From Clostridia bacterium (GTDB taxonomy: Bacteria; Bacillota; Clostridia; TANB77; UBA1234): a stretch of 22,677 nucleotides of DNA. The DNA lies in assembly GCA_900753135.1 (NCBI GenBank), contig CAADXZ010000127.1, positions 1 through 22,677 on the forward strand, in the 5' to 3' direction. Made by a program: the position numbers and the translations under genes. The notes under the pieces were generated by a model. It searched no databases and was not told the origin of the DNA. It worked only from the letters and a program-made list of their open reading frames with translations. Positions 18,024-22,677 of this stretch are shown in pieces; the stretch's first letter is position 1, and each line of letters opens with the position of its first letter.

Positions 18024-19307
18024 TTATTTAAGATCATTCTCTTCTTGATTACCAGCAACTGGTGTTTGTGGATCTACAGATATATGCTTATCCTCTCCTT
18101 CTTCACCCTTTAGCTCAATCTTTGAAGAATTCATCATTTGCTCTGCTTCTTCTGGATCAATTACTGGTACTTTCATTTGTGAATTCAAATCAGTAAGTGC
18201 AATATCAACCACAGCAGGATCGAATTGATCACTATTGTCTAATATAAGTTGCATAGCCTGTGCTTTTGCGTTATCATTCATTTCTTCTTCATAAGTTAAG
18301 TCATTTGCACCTCTTAACTTATCAACAGCTTTCTTAAGAGCACTTTCTGCTTCTGTAACAGCTTGCTCCTTAATCTTGTTATCAAGAGCAATTTGTTTCT
18401 TTTCAAGAACATCTTGCGCTGTAGAATATAATCTATAGAATCCATTGTCGATAGCCTTTTTAATATTAAATACATCAGCATCATCTTTGTTATATGCAAT
18501 GTAAAGCATCTCAGCTAATTCATCAGATTTCATAATGCTACTTTCAACGCCACATGGCATAAGTGCACCAGAAATACTTCTACATCTTGTGTATAATTCA
18601 GAATAAGCTAAATCATGAGCTTCTTCTTTTGTGAAGTTTGTTGCCATACCCAATTCAGAAGTATAGTAAGAAACAACAACATAATATTTTCTTTGAAGTA
18701 TACTCTTATTCAAACTCATTTTTTCTACATAACTTACTATGTCCGCACCATACTCAAGCAATGTTCTTTTCTTTCTAACTTCAAAATCTATAGCTTCTTT
18801 TTCTTTTAAAGTAAGTTTGCTAGATTTCTTTAAGTTATATGCTTCTAACTCTGTTTTTGAATACTCCTCTTTTAAAGAGTCAAGTCTTTGCTTATAAAGA
18901 TTAATTCCTTCTTCAAGATTTAACGATCTTGATTGGACATATAATTGAATTGGATATTTTAAAGTATTCAAGAAATTACTAAATCCCTCTTCAACAGCAA
19001 GCATTTCATTTTCTGACATAAGGTCATAGTTTATACCTTGACATTTTAACACCATGACATACTTGTTACCATTTTCTTGAACAATCATATCATCTTCAAT
19101 CTTATCAAACTCCATAAACTTCAATACATCAGCTTTATTAAAATTTGCACTAGCCGTTCCTTTTGATTGTTCTTTTTTACTGTTATCTTCTAGTCTAGTA
19201 CTATTTCCCTTAGACATAAATAAAATTAAGAAAACTATACCTCCAAGGGCAACACCAACAACTGCAGTAATGACAGTGATCAGCATATCTAGTTCACTAC
19301 CTGGCAT
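18024..19307 (-). CDS. Membrane-anchored protein resembling the N-terminal domain of VirB4
   Basis: The frame also has an ATG at 19316, but that codon abuts the ribosome binding site AAAGGAGG. The next ATG, at 19307, has 9-nt spacing and is taken as the start (427 residues). One membrane helix lies at about 6-30, followed by a Lys/Ser-rich linker. A soluble domain then reads IVQENGNKYVMVLKCQGINY, SENEM and YPIQLYVQSR, the pattern of the CagE/TrbE/VirB N-terminal domain of VirB4. A long charged helical region and an acidic tail follow, with no Walker motifs. It sits 54 bp before the ATPase gene, which lacks this domain. The likely role is anchoring VirB4 to the membrane channel as the second half of a split VirB4. 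Domain recognition is by eye. Confidence 0.8.
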   Translation of the reverse strand: MPGSELDMLITVITAVVGVALGGIVFLILFMSKGNSTRLEDNSKKEQSKGTASANFNKADVLKFMEFDKIEDDMIVQENGNKYVMVLKCQGINYDLMSENEMLAVEEGFSNFLNTLKYPIQLYVQSRSLNLEEGINLYKQRLDSLKEEYSKTELEAYNLKKSSKLTLKEKEAIDFEVRKKRTLLEYGADIVSYVEKMSLNKSILQRKYYVVVSYYTSELGMATNFTKEEAHDLAYSELYTRCRSISGALMPCGVESSIMKSDELAEMLYIAYNKDDADVFNIKKAIDNGFYRLYSTAQDVLEKKQIALDNKIKEQAVTEAESALKKAVDKLRGANDLTYEEEMNDNAKAQAMQLILDNSDQFDPAVVDIALTDLNSQMKVPVIDPEEAEQMMNSSKIELKGEEGEDKHISVDPQTPVAGNQEENDLK

Positions 19308-19367
19308 ATCTTTCATCCTCCTTTAATCATTTGTTATAAAATAATATATCTGCATTTATTTTTCTAA

Positions 19368-19772
19368 TCAAAATTTTTCTTTAATTCTTTCTTCAATTGA
19401 ACTAACAACACTATCTTCATTTTTATTTACATCAGCATTATAAGAAGTTTGATCATACAAATATATCTTTTTGTTTTTTCTAAAAGCAATATATTTAGCG
19501 ATTATTTCTCTAATGTATTCTCCGCCCGTTTTCTTAAATAGCGAAAAAGCATTTGACTCAGGCACTTTTACCTGTCCTATAACAAAGCCAATCAAAGCAC
19601 AGATACCAAGTAAAACCCATCCAACTAAATTTGCTCCAAAAGCACTCGCAAAAGTGTATAAAAAAGTACCTACACCTATTCCAATCAAAGTTCCAACAAA
19701 TCCTTTTGGGGTAAAAATTAACAAAATACGTGCATCACCATCAATTTCTCTAGGTATTAAATGTGTTCCCAT
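19368..19772 (-). CDS. PrgI-family (VirB3-like) membrane protein
   Basis: A 134-residue protein that begins HLIPREIDGDARILLIFTPK, the hallmark of PrgI-family proteins of Gram-positive T4SSs. Two membrane helices follow at about 24-46 and 50-68, joined by a short turn. Then come GQVKVPES, GGEYIREIIAKYIAFRKNKK and IYLYDQ, which also match the family, and a charged tail of about 30 residues. VirB3-like proteins bind VirB4 at the membrane and are usually encoded directly before it, as here. The gene is first in its operon. It has a strong GGAGGTG site at 19778-19784 and an extended -10 promoter about 45 bp upstream. Confidence 0.92.
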   Translation of the reverse strand: MGTHLIPREIDGDARILLIFTPKGFVGTLIGIGVGTFLYTFASAFGANLVGWVLLGICALIGFVIGQVKVPESNAFSLFKKTGGEYIREIIAKYIAFRKNKKIYLYDQTSYNADVNKNEDSVVSSIEERIKEKF

Positions 19773-19817
19773 AACTACACCTCCACTCTTAATGATATTT
19801 ACATACTCTCACTAATG

Positions 19818-19846
19818 ATTATAGCATAGCCACTAGAATAAAAGTA
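19818..19846 (-). promoter_or_regulatory. Extended -10 promoter for the PrgI-VirB4 operon
   Basis: On the minus strand, TGCTATAAT occupies 19826-19818, a perfect extended -10 element. The -35 position 17 bp upstream (TACTTT, 19846-19841) is weak, as is common when the TG extension is present. Transcription would start near 19811, leaving a leader of about 40 nt before the PrgI gene. Confidence 0.7.
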
Positions 19847-19937
19847 GGAAAAAGTAACTTTTTTTATTTTTTAACAAAAAATTAATATTGTTGTAATATT
19901 TTTGTAACCTAAAATTGCTCTTTATAAACGCAAATTT

Positions 19938-19973
19938 ACAAAACAATACACCAGTTTATTAAACTAGTGTATT
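19938..19973 (-). terminator. Probable intrinsic terminator after the second pilin operon
   Basis: The arms at 19961-19973 and 19945-19957 form a 13-bp stem (one G-U pair on the minus strand) with a 3-nt loop, followed by GTTTTGT. The stem is AT-rich, so it may be leaky. It lies 85 bp after the last pilin gene and about 110 bp before the next promoter's -10 element, where a transcription-unit boundary is expected. Confidence 0.6.
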
Positions 19974-20058
19974 TTAAAATTCATCATATGCATATCTATA
20001 TACTTTCGTATTTTAAAACTTTATATCTTTAAATACGTTCTTCCGTGGCACATCAAAA

Positions 20059-20412
20059 TTAGTTTAATCCACTTATTATATCATTTGCCATATCTTCTAT
20101 TCCACTTCCACCGCCAGCTATTGAAGCAACTGTATTAGCTACAAGTGAAGCACCAGCAATAAGGAAAGCACCTATCAAGTAATTTACCAATCCTTGTTTC
20201 AAATTTGCTTTATCATTTGCTGCAGATAACATATACTTTATAGCAACATATGCAAGCATACCCAAAGCAACAGCATAACCAACATATGCCACAAAATTTA
20301 CAATATTTTTAGCTGTAGATTGTATTGCACCTGTTGCACCAGCAAAAACAACATTTTGAAGCATAGAAATAATACATAGAACTGTCAAATAATTTTTCAT
20401 GAATTTTTTCAT
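20059..20412 (-). CDS. VirB2/TrbC-like pilin, third copy
   Basis: A 117-residue small membrane protein. An ATG ten codons upstream is in frame, but the site GGGAGG lies between it and the ATG at 20412, so the latter is chosen. The signal peptide is 1-24 (cut after VVFA). Two hydrophobic helices follow at about 36-58 and 70-95. The loop between them reads IKYMLSAANDKANLKQG, the motif shared with the other two pilin-like proteins. A Gly-rich segment (GGGSG) and a short acidic tail end the protein. VirB2-type pilins have this signal-peptide and helical-hairpin build. The gene is 32 bp after the second pilin gene, with no promoter between them, so the two are cotranscribed. Confidence 0.82.
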   Translation of the reverse strand: MKKFMKNYLTVLCIISMLQNVVFAGATGAIQSTAKNIVNFVAYVGYAVALGMLAYVAIKYMLSAANDKANLKQGLVNYLIGAFLIAGASLVANTVASIAGGGSGIEDMANDIISGLN

Positions 20413-20444
20413 AATATCAACCTCCCAAATAAGGTATTCCAATT

Positions 20445-20795
20445 TTAGTATTCTAAAACGTCTTTGTTTTGGAACTCTCCACCAATCAAATTAATAAAGA
20501 AACGGCCTATCGTTGCAGCACCAAAGCAAACAATAGTACCAATAATCCAAGGAACTAATGCCATCTTTGCATTACTCTTTTCATTAGCGCTAGAAAGTGT
20601 GTACATGATACCTATTTGTATACATTTTCCAATACACACTGCTGCACCAACAATTAAAATAACTTGTGTAACTTCACCTAAAACGCTTGAAACTTCTGCA
20701 TCCACAGCACCGCCACTAGCAAATACTTTAACTCCAAAATTCAAGAAGAACATTGTATAATACATTAAATTAACCCAAATTTTCTTTTTATTCAT
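20445..20795 (-). CDS. VirB2/TrbC-like pilin, second and most divergent copy
   Basis: The frame opens at an ATG at 20810, but GGGGGTG sits between that codon and the ATG at 20795, so the latter is the start (116 residues). The signal peptide ends near KVFA (about residue 25). Two hydrophobic helices follow at about 41-60 and 76-100. The loop has IMYTLSSANEKSNAKMA, matching the S-[SA]-A-N-[ED]-K core of the other pilins but with Met-Tyr-Thr in place of Lys-Tyr-Met. It carries a longer charged C-terminus (EFQNKDVLEY). It may be a minor or capping subunit rather than the major pilin; that is inference. It is the first gene of the two-gene unit driven by the promoter at 20837-20865. Confidence 0.78.
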   Translation of the reverse strand: MNKKKIWVNLMYYTMFFLNFGVKVFASGGAVDAEVSSVLGEVTQVILIVGAAVCIGKCIQIGIMYTLSSANEKSNAKMALVPWIIGTIVCFGAATIGRFFINLIGGEFQNKDVLEY

Positions 20796-20836
20796 ACAGT
20801 TCACCCCCATACAAGCACAATGATACCTTTTATATA

Positions 20837-20865
20837 ATTATAATACCAATTTCGCCCTTTTTCAA
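20837..20865 (-). promoter_or_regulatory. Near-consensus sigma-70 promoter for the second and third pilin genes
   Basis: On the minus strand the -35 box TTGAAA (20865-20860) and the -10 box TATAAT (20842-20837) are exactly 17 bp apart. The predicted start near 20830 leaves a leader of about 35 nt before the second pilin gene. Confidence 0.85.
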
Positions 20866-20902
20866 CAAGATTTTATTCAAGATTAGCTGTTTCAATTAAT
20901 CA

Positions 20903-21026
20903 GAGCTTTTCATTCTTTAAACCAGTGAGGGTGTTTGATCAAAACGACGAAAATCTCTCACATAAATTAAAGTTTTATAGAAAAATAACGCATGAGAGGT
21001 TGCAAAATCTTTTACTTTCCCACTAT
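20903..21026. repeat. Intergenic repeat, copy A
   Basis: This copy shares an ordered series of blocks with copies B, C and D. In plus-strand order these are CTTTTCATTCTTT, a variable stretch, GAAAATCTCTCACATAAATT, then AACGCATGAGAGGTTGCAAA and TTACTTTCC. It lies between the terminator of the first pilin gene and the promoter of the second. Its terminal inverted repeat is poorly preserved. Confidence 0.75.
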
Positions 21027-21033
21027 ATAACAA

Positions 21034-21069
21034 AACAAAAACTCGCAAGAACAAAATCTCGCGAGTTTT
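21034..21069 (-). terminator. Intrinsic terminator after the first pilin gene
   Basis: On the minus strand, AAAACTCGC (21069-21061) pairs perfectly with GCGAGTTTT (21046-21038), with three further pairs inside after one mismatch. TTTTTGTTTTG follows. It starts 18 bp after the stop of the first pilin gene and makes that gene a single-gene unit. Confidence 0.88.
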
Positions 21070-21087
21070 CCTAAAGCTTTATTTTTA

Positions 21088-21432
21088 TTAACCAACAACA
21101 TCATCACCAACTGTTTGGAAGAACCCAACAACTGTTGCAGCTGTAGCTACTAAAACAGCACCAATAACATAGTTAATAGAACCTTTCTTTAGATCTGCTT
21201 TTTCATTAGCTGATGACATCATATATTTGATACCAATAAATAAAAGCATACCAACAGCTATAACATAACCAAACCATTGAATATAGCCTAATACTTTATT
21301 TCCCATATTAGAAAAAGCATTATTTCCAGGTGCAGCTATATCTACACCACCAGCGGCAAATACTACAGAACCAATTGTTAAAAGTATAGATACTGTTAAT
21401 AAAACACTAGCAATTTTTTTCATTGTTTTCAT
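21088..21432 (-). CDS. VirB2/TrbC-like pilin, first copy, probably the major pilin
   Basis: A 114-residue protein with GAGGGGGAT upstream of the ATG. The signal peptide is 1-26 (cut after SVVFA). Two hydrophobic helices follow at about 50-68 and 84-104, joined by IKYMMSSANEKADLKKG, the motif common to all three pilin-like genes. This build, a signal peptide plus a helical hairpin with a short polar loop, is that of VirB2/TrbC pilins. The gene is transcribed alone from tandem promoters and ends at a strong terminator. That isolates it from the ATPase genes and fits a subunit needed in large amounts. Pili are not generally seen on Gram-positive conjugating cells, so whether it forms a filament or a short surface structure is open. 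Confidence 0.85.
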   Translation of the reverse strand: MKTMKKIASVLLTVSILLTIGSVVFAAGGVDIAAPGNNAFSNMGNKVLGYIQWFGYVIAVGMLLFIGIKYMMSSANEKADLKKGSINYVIGAVLVATAATVVGFFQTVGDDVVG

Positions 21433-21481
21433 AATAATCCCCCTCTCTTAAAGAACTTTTAGATTTCATCCTCATAATTCC

Positions 21482-21509
21482 ATTATAAATAAAAATATAA
21501 ATAATGCAA
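21482..21509 (-). promoter_or_regulatory. Proximal promoter of the first pilin gene
   Basis: On the minus strand, TTGCAT (21509-21504) and TATAAT (21487-21482) are 16 bp apart. The predicted start near 21475 gives a leader of about 42 nt. Confidence 0.7.
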
Positions 21510-21548
21510 CAACTTTTTTTGGACAATCTATTATTACATTCTACTATC

Positions 21549-21577
21549 ATGTTACAACATTTTTCTTTAAAAGTCAA
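21549..21577 (-). promoter_or_regulatory. Distal promoter of the first pilin gene
   Basis: On the minus strand, TTGACT (21577-21572) and TAACAT (21554-21549) are 17 bp apart. The predicted start near 21542 gives a leader of about 110 nt that runs through the proximal promoter. The -35 box lies 23 bp beyond the 3' end of the tRNA-Gly gene. Confidence 0.6.
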
Positions 21578-21600
21578 CGCTGTAGTATATTTTTCTATTA

Positions 21601-21674
21601 TGGAGCGGGTAAAGGGAATCGAACCCTCGCCTTGGGGTCGGAAGCACCACATTCTACCACTAAACTATACCCGC
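21601..21674 (-). tRNA. trnG-UCC: tRNA-Gly (anticodon UCC)
   Basis: A 74-nt cloverleaf on the minus strand. It starts GCGGGTA, has a T-arm with GAGGGTTCGATTCCC, and ends TACCCGCTCCA with an encoded CCA. The anticodon loop is CTTCCGA. Positions 30 and 40 are T and C, which do not pair, in an otherwise sound anticodon stem. No clear promoter is seen in the repeat region just upstream. Confidence 0.93.
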
Positions 21675-21690
21675 ATAAGAAAATTGAAGA

Positions 21691-21804
21691 TTTTTGATTT
21701 TCATTCTTTCGACTGAAACAGAGAAAATCTCTTGCATAAATTATTTTTATATGACATGAAAGAAAGGTAACGCATAAATGTTTGCAGATTTTACTACCTT
21801 CCCC
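21691..21804. repeat. Intergenic repeat, copy B
   Basis: This copy has the blocks GATTTTCATTCTTTCG, GAAAATCTCTTGCATAAATT, AACGCATAAATGTTTGCAGA and CCTTCC in the family order. The hairpin arms here are AAGGTA and TACCTT, different in sequence from copies C and D but still complementary. It occupies most of the space between copy C and the tRNA-Gly gene. Confidence 0.75.
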
Positions 21805-21820
21805 TGCAAGAAAGATGAAA

Positions 21821-21960
21821 ATTTTCGATTTTCATTCTTTCGTCCCTCGAGAGTTTTCGACCGAAAGGAAGAAAATTTCTCGCATAAATTAATGTTTTTT
21901 TGTGTAATAGGAAAGAAAATTAATACATAAAAAGTTGCAAATCTGTCACTTTCCTATTAC
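21821..21960. repeat. Intergenic repeat, copy C
   Basis: The fullest copy. GATTTTCATTCTTTCG leads into a local CGAGAGTTTTCG segment, then GAAAATTTCTCGCATAAATT. A 57-bp module then has perfect 12-bp inverted ends (GTAATAGGAAAG at 21904-21915 and its complement at 21949-21960) around AATACATAAAAAGTTGCAAA. With copy B it fills the 333 bp between the tRNA-Met and tRNA-Gly genes, where I see no gene. Confidence 0.82.
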
Positions 21961-21962
21961 GC

Positions 21963-22000
21963 ATAAAAATAAAAGGCATATCCACTTGGTGATATGCCTT
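21963..22000 (-). terminator. Intrinsic terminator after tRNA-Met
   Basis: On the minus strand, AAGGCATATC (22000-21991) pairs perfectly with GATATGCCTT (21982-21973) across an 8-nt loop, and TTATTTTTATG follows. It begins 8 bp after the tRNA 3' end. Confidence 0.88.
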
Positions 22001-22007
22001 CTGTGCT

Positions 22008-22084
22008 TGGTAGCGGATGTGGGACTTGAACCTACGACCTACCGGGTATGAACCGGGCGCTCTAGCCAACTGAGCTAATCCGCC
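22008..22084 (-). tRNA. trnM-CAU: tRNA-Met (anticodon CAU), elongator type
   Basis: A 77-nt cloverleaf on the minus strand. It starts GGCGGAT and has a D-arm with AGCTCAGTTGG. The anticodon loop is TTCATAC (anticodon at 22050-22048), the T-arm has GGTTCAAGTCC, and the end is ATCCGCTACCA. The first base pairs with its acceptor partner, and the body resembles Bacillota elongator tRNA-Met rather than the initiator. CAU tRNAs modified to read AUA cannot be fully excluded from sequence alone. Confidence 0.93.
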
Positions 22085-22099
22085 ATGTGCAACAATGTT

Positions 22100-22128
22100 A
22101 TTATACGAAAATTAATTTGTTTTGTCAA
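22100..22128 (-). promoter_or_regulatory. Perfect-consensus sigma-70 promoter for tRNA-Met
   Basis: On the minus strand, TTGACA (22128-22123) and TATAAT (22105-22100) are 17 bp apart, an exact consensus match. The predicted start is about 10 bp before the tRNA 5' end. Confidence 0.93.
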
Positions 22129-22144
22129 GATAAAAAAATAAAAA

Positions 22145-22224
22145 GAATCATTCTAGTTTTTGACTTTATTTTAGGCACTACCTTTTCTTTGATAGTGCCT
22201 TTTTGGCGGAGTGAGTGGGATTCG
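22145..22224. repeat. Partial duplicate of the tRNA-Ser 3' end and its downstream hairpin
   Basis: These 80 bp match 22330-22409 with one difference (A against G at the sixth base). Bases 22204-22224 copy the last 21 nt of the tRNA-Ser gene, ending inside the T-arm, so this is a tRNA fragment and not a gene. The unit also carries an 8-bp hairpin (AGGCACTA with TAGTGCCT, 22173-22200) followed by five T on the plus strand. Confidence 0.88.
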
Positions 22225-22329
22225 CCATCCGCTTCGCGTATTAGACTTCACGCGCTTCGCTTGTTCTGTCAATTAACTAAAAAAGTTCCACTGGAACTTT
22301 TTCTTTACGTTAATTGCCCTCTCGGGTTC
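22225..22329. other. 105-bp structured spacer between the two tRNA-Ser 3' copies
   Basis: It begins CCATCCGCTTCGCG and has a second CGCGCTTCGCTTG, with CGCGT and ACGCG able to pair. AATTAAC and GTTAATT flank a strong hairpin, and it ends CCCTCTCGGGTTC, which with the following GAATC looks like a tRNA T-arm. It has a higher local GC content than the flanks. No gene is seen in it; the open frames crossing it are tRNA- and repeat-derived. It may be a tiny element inserted at the T-arm. Confidence 0.55.
22280..22302 (-). terminator. Bidirectional hairpin terminator, probably for tRNA-Ser
   Basis: AAAAAGTTCC (22280-22289) pairs perfectly with GGAACTTTTT (22293-22302) around a 3-nt loop, giving T-runs in both directions. 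On the minus strand it could end the tRNA-Ser transcript, about 87 bp past its 3' end. Confidence 0.7.
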
Positions 22330-22409
22330 GAATCGTTCTAGTTTTTGACTTTATTTTAGGCACTACCTTTTCTTTGATAGTGCCTTTTTGGCGGAGTGAG
22401 TGGGATTCG
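22330..22409. repeat. Second copy of the 80-bp repeat, overlapping the intact tRNA-Ser 3' end
   Basis: Matches 22145-22224 at an offset of 185 bp with one mismatch. Here the sequence continues into the complete tRNA-Ser gene, so this is the functional copy. Confidence 0.88.
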
Positions 22410-22476
22410 AACCCACGAGAGCGAACTCACAATAGATTTCGAGTCTACGCCGTTATGACCACTTCGGCATCACTCC
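22389..22476 (-). tRNA. trnS-CGA: tRNA-Ser (anticodon CGA)
   Basis: An 88-nt class II tRNA on the minus strand. It starts GGAGTGA. The anticodon stem-loop is GTAGA-CTCGAAA-TCTAT. A long variable arm (TGTGAGTTCGCTCTCG) follows, then T-arm GTGGGTTCGAATCCCAC and the end TCACTCCGCCA. Acceptor, anticodon and T stems all pair. It reads UCG codons. Confidence 0.95.
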
Positions 22477-22484
22477 ATGTATTA

Positions 22485-22490
22485 ATTATA
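22485..22490 (-). promoter_or_regulatory. Putative -10 box for tRNA-Ser
   Basis: TATAAT on the minus strand ends 8 bp before the tRNA 5' end, the right distance for a start at or just before the tRNA. No good -35 box is seen at 16-18 bp, so this is tentative. Confidence 0.4.
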
Positions 22491-22569
22491 TGTTTTTAGT
22501 TATTTTATATTATGCATTATTGCAGCTCTTGAACAGTATGAGAAAATGCACAAGAAATATGAAATCTAT

Positions 22570-22677
22570 GACTTTCATTTCTCTACTAAATAATCTCTCG
22601 CATAAATTAAAGTTTTTTTGTGTAATAGGAAAGAAAATCAATACATAAAAGGTTGCAAATCTGTTACTTTCCTATTA
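22570..22677. repeat. Intergenic repeat, copy D, cut by the window end
   Basis: GACTTTCATT, then ATCTCTCGCATAAATTAAAG, GTAATAGGAAAG (22622-22633), AATACATAAAAGGTTGCAAA and CTTTCCTATTA (22667-22677). It is closest to copy C and has the same perfect inverted arms as far as the sequence goes. It lies upstream of the tRNA-Ser gene; the rest of 22491-22569 shows nothing I can identify. Confidence 0.8.

Noticed and set aside
21407..21652. Minus-strand frame of 81 codons beginning MWCFRPQGEG
   Set aside because: Its first part is a translation of the tRNA-Gly gene and the rest covers the pilin promoters, so it is a tRNA-derived phantom.
22173..22200. Hairpin just beyond the tRNA-Ser 3' end as its terminator
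   Set aside because: In both copies the T-run follows the stem on the plus strand, not on the minus strand from which the tRNA is read; the hairpin at 22280-22302 is a better candidate.
22087..22499. Two plus-strand frames crossing the tRNA-Ser region
   Set aside because: Their similar parts come from the 80-bp direct repeat and from antisense tRNA-Ser sequence (WRSEWD); no ribosome binding sites are present.
20903..22677. CRISPR array
   Set aside because: The repeats are 110-140 bp, imperfect, unevenly spaced and separated by tRNA and pilin genes, unlike the 23-47 bp regular repeats of CRISPR arrays.

Overview
The window is AT-rich, and strong GGAGG-type ribosome binding sites precede almost every gene. 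Trp is encoded by TGG where I checked, so the standard code fits, and the tRNAs carry encoded CCA ends. Together with the PrgI-type VirB3 and the compact VirB4 ATPase, this points to a low-GC Gram-positive bacterium, most likely an uncultured clostridial or related Bacillota lineage. That placement is inference. All twelve protein genes and all three tRNAs are on the minus strand, so the locus reads from right to left.

Right end (about 21.6-22.7 kb): tRNA-Ser(CGA), tRNA-Met(CAU) and tRNA-Gly(UCC). They are separated by a family of about 110-140 bp intergenic repeats (four copies in 1.8 kb counting the one at 20.9-21.0 kb) and by a curious 185-bp duplication that copies the 3' end of the tRNA-Ser gene.

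Middle right (20.06-21.43 kb): three small VirB2/TrbC-like pilin genes. The first has tandem promoters and its own intrinsic terminator. The second and third share a near-consensus promoter and a weaker terminator.

Centre (15.99-19.77 kb): a separate operon with its own extended -10 promoter. It encodes a PrgI/VirB3-like protein, a membrane-anchored protein resembling the N-terminal domain of VirB4, and a VirB4 ATPase that begins where that domain would normally end. VirB4 therefore appears split over two genes.

Left two thirds (1.07-15.85 kb): five consecutive VirB6/TrbL-like polytopic membrane proteins of 450 to 1561 residues. They share a [IM][DE]xx[IL]I[FY]N motif, a PY[VI][MI][KR]Y segment and a Y[YF]KR segment, but have unrelated extracellular N-terminal domains and very different C-terminal tails. 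A twelfth gene of unknown function, starting with TTG, follows and runs off the left edge.

Taken together this is most of a type IV secretion system (T4SS) of a single-membrane bacterium: three pilin-like subunits, VirB3, a divided VirB4 and an expanded set of five VirB6 channel proteins. No coupling protein (VirD4), relaxase, VirB8 or peptidoglycan hydrolase is visible, so the window alone cannot tell a conjugation apparatus from a protein-delivery machine. The five-fold tandem VirB6 array recalls the rvhB6a-e array of Rickettsiales, and is the most interesting feature here.
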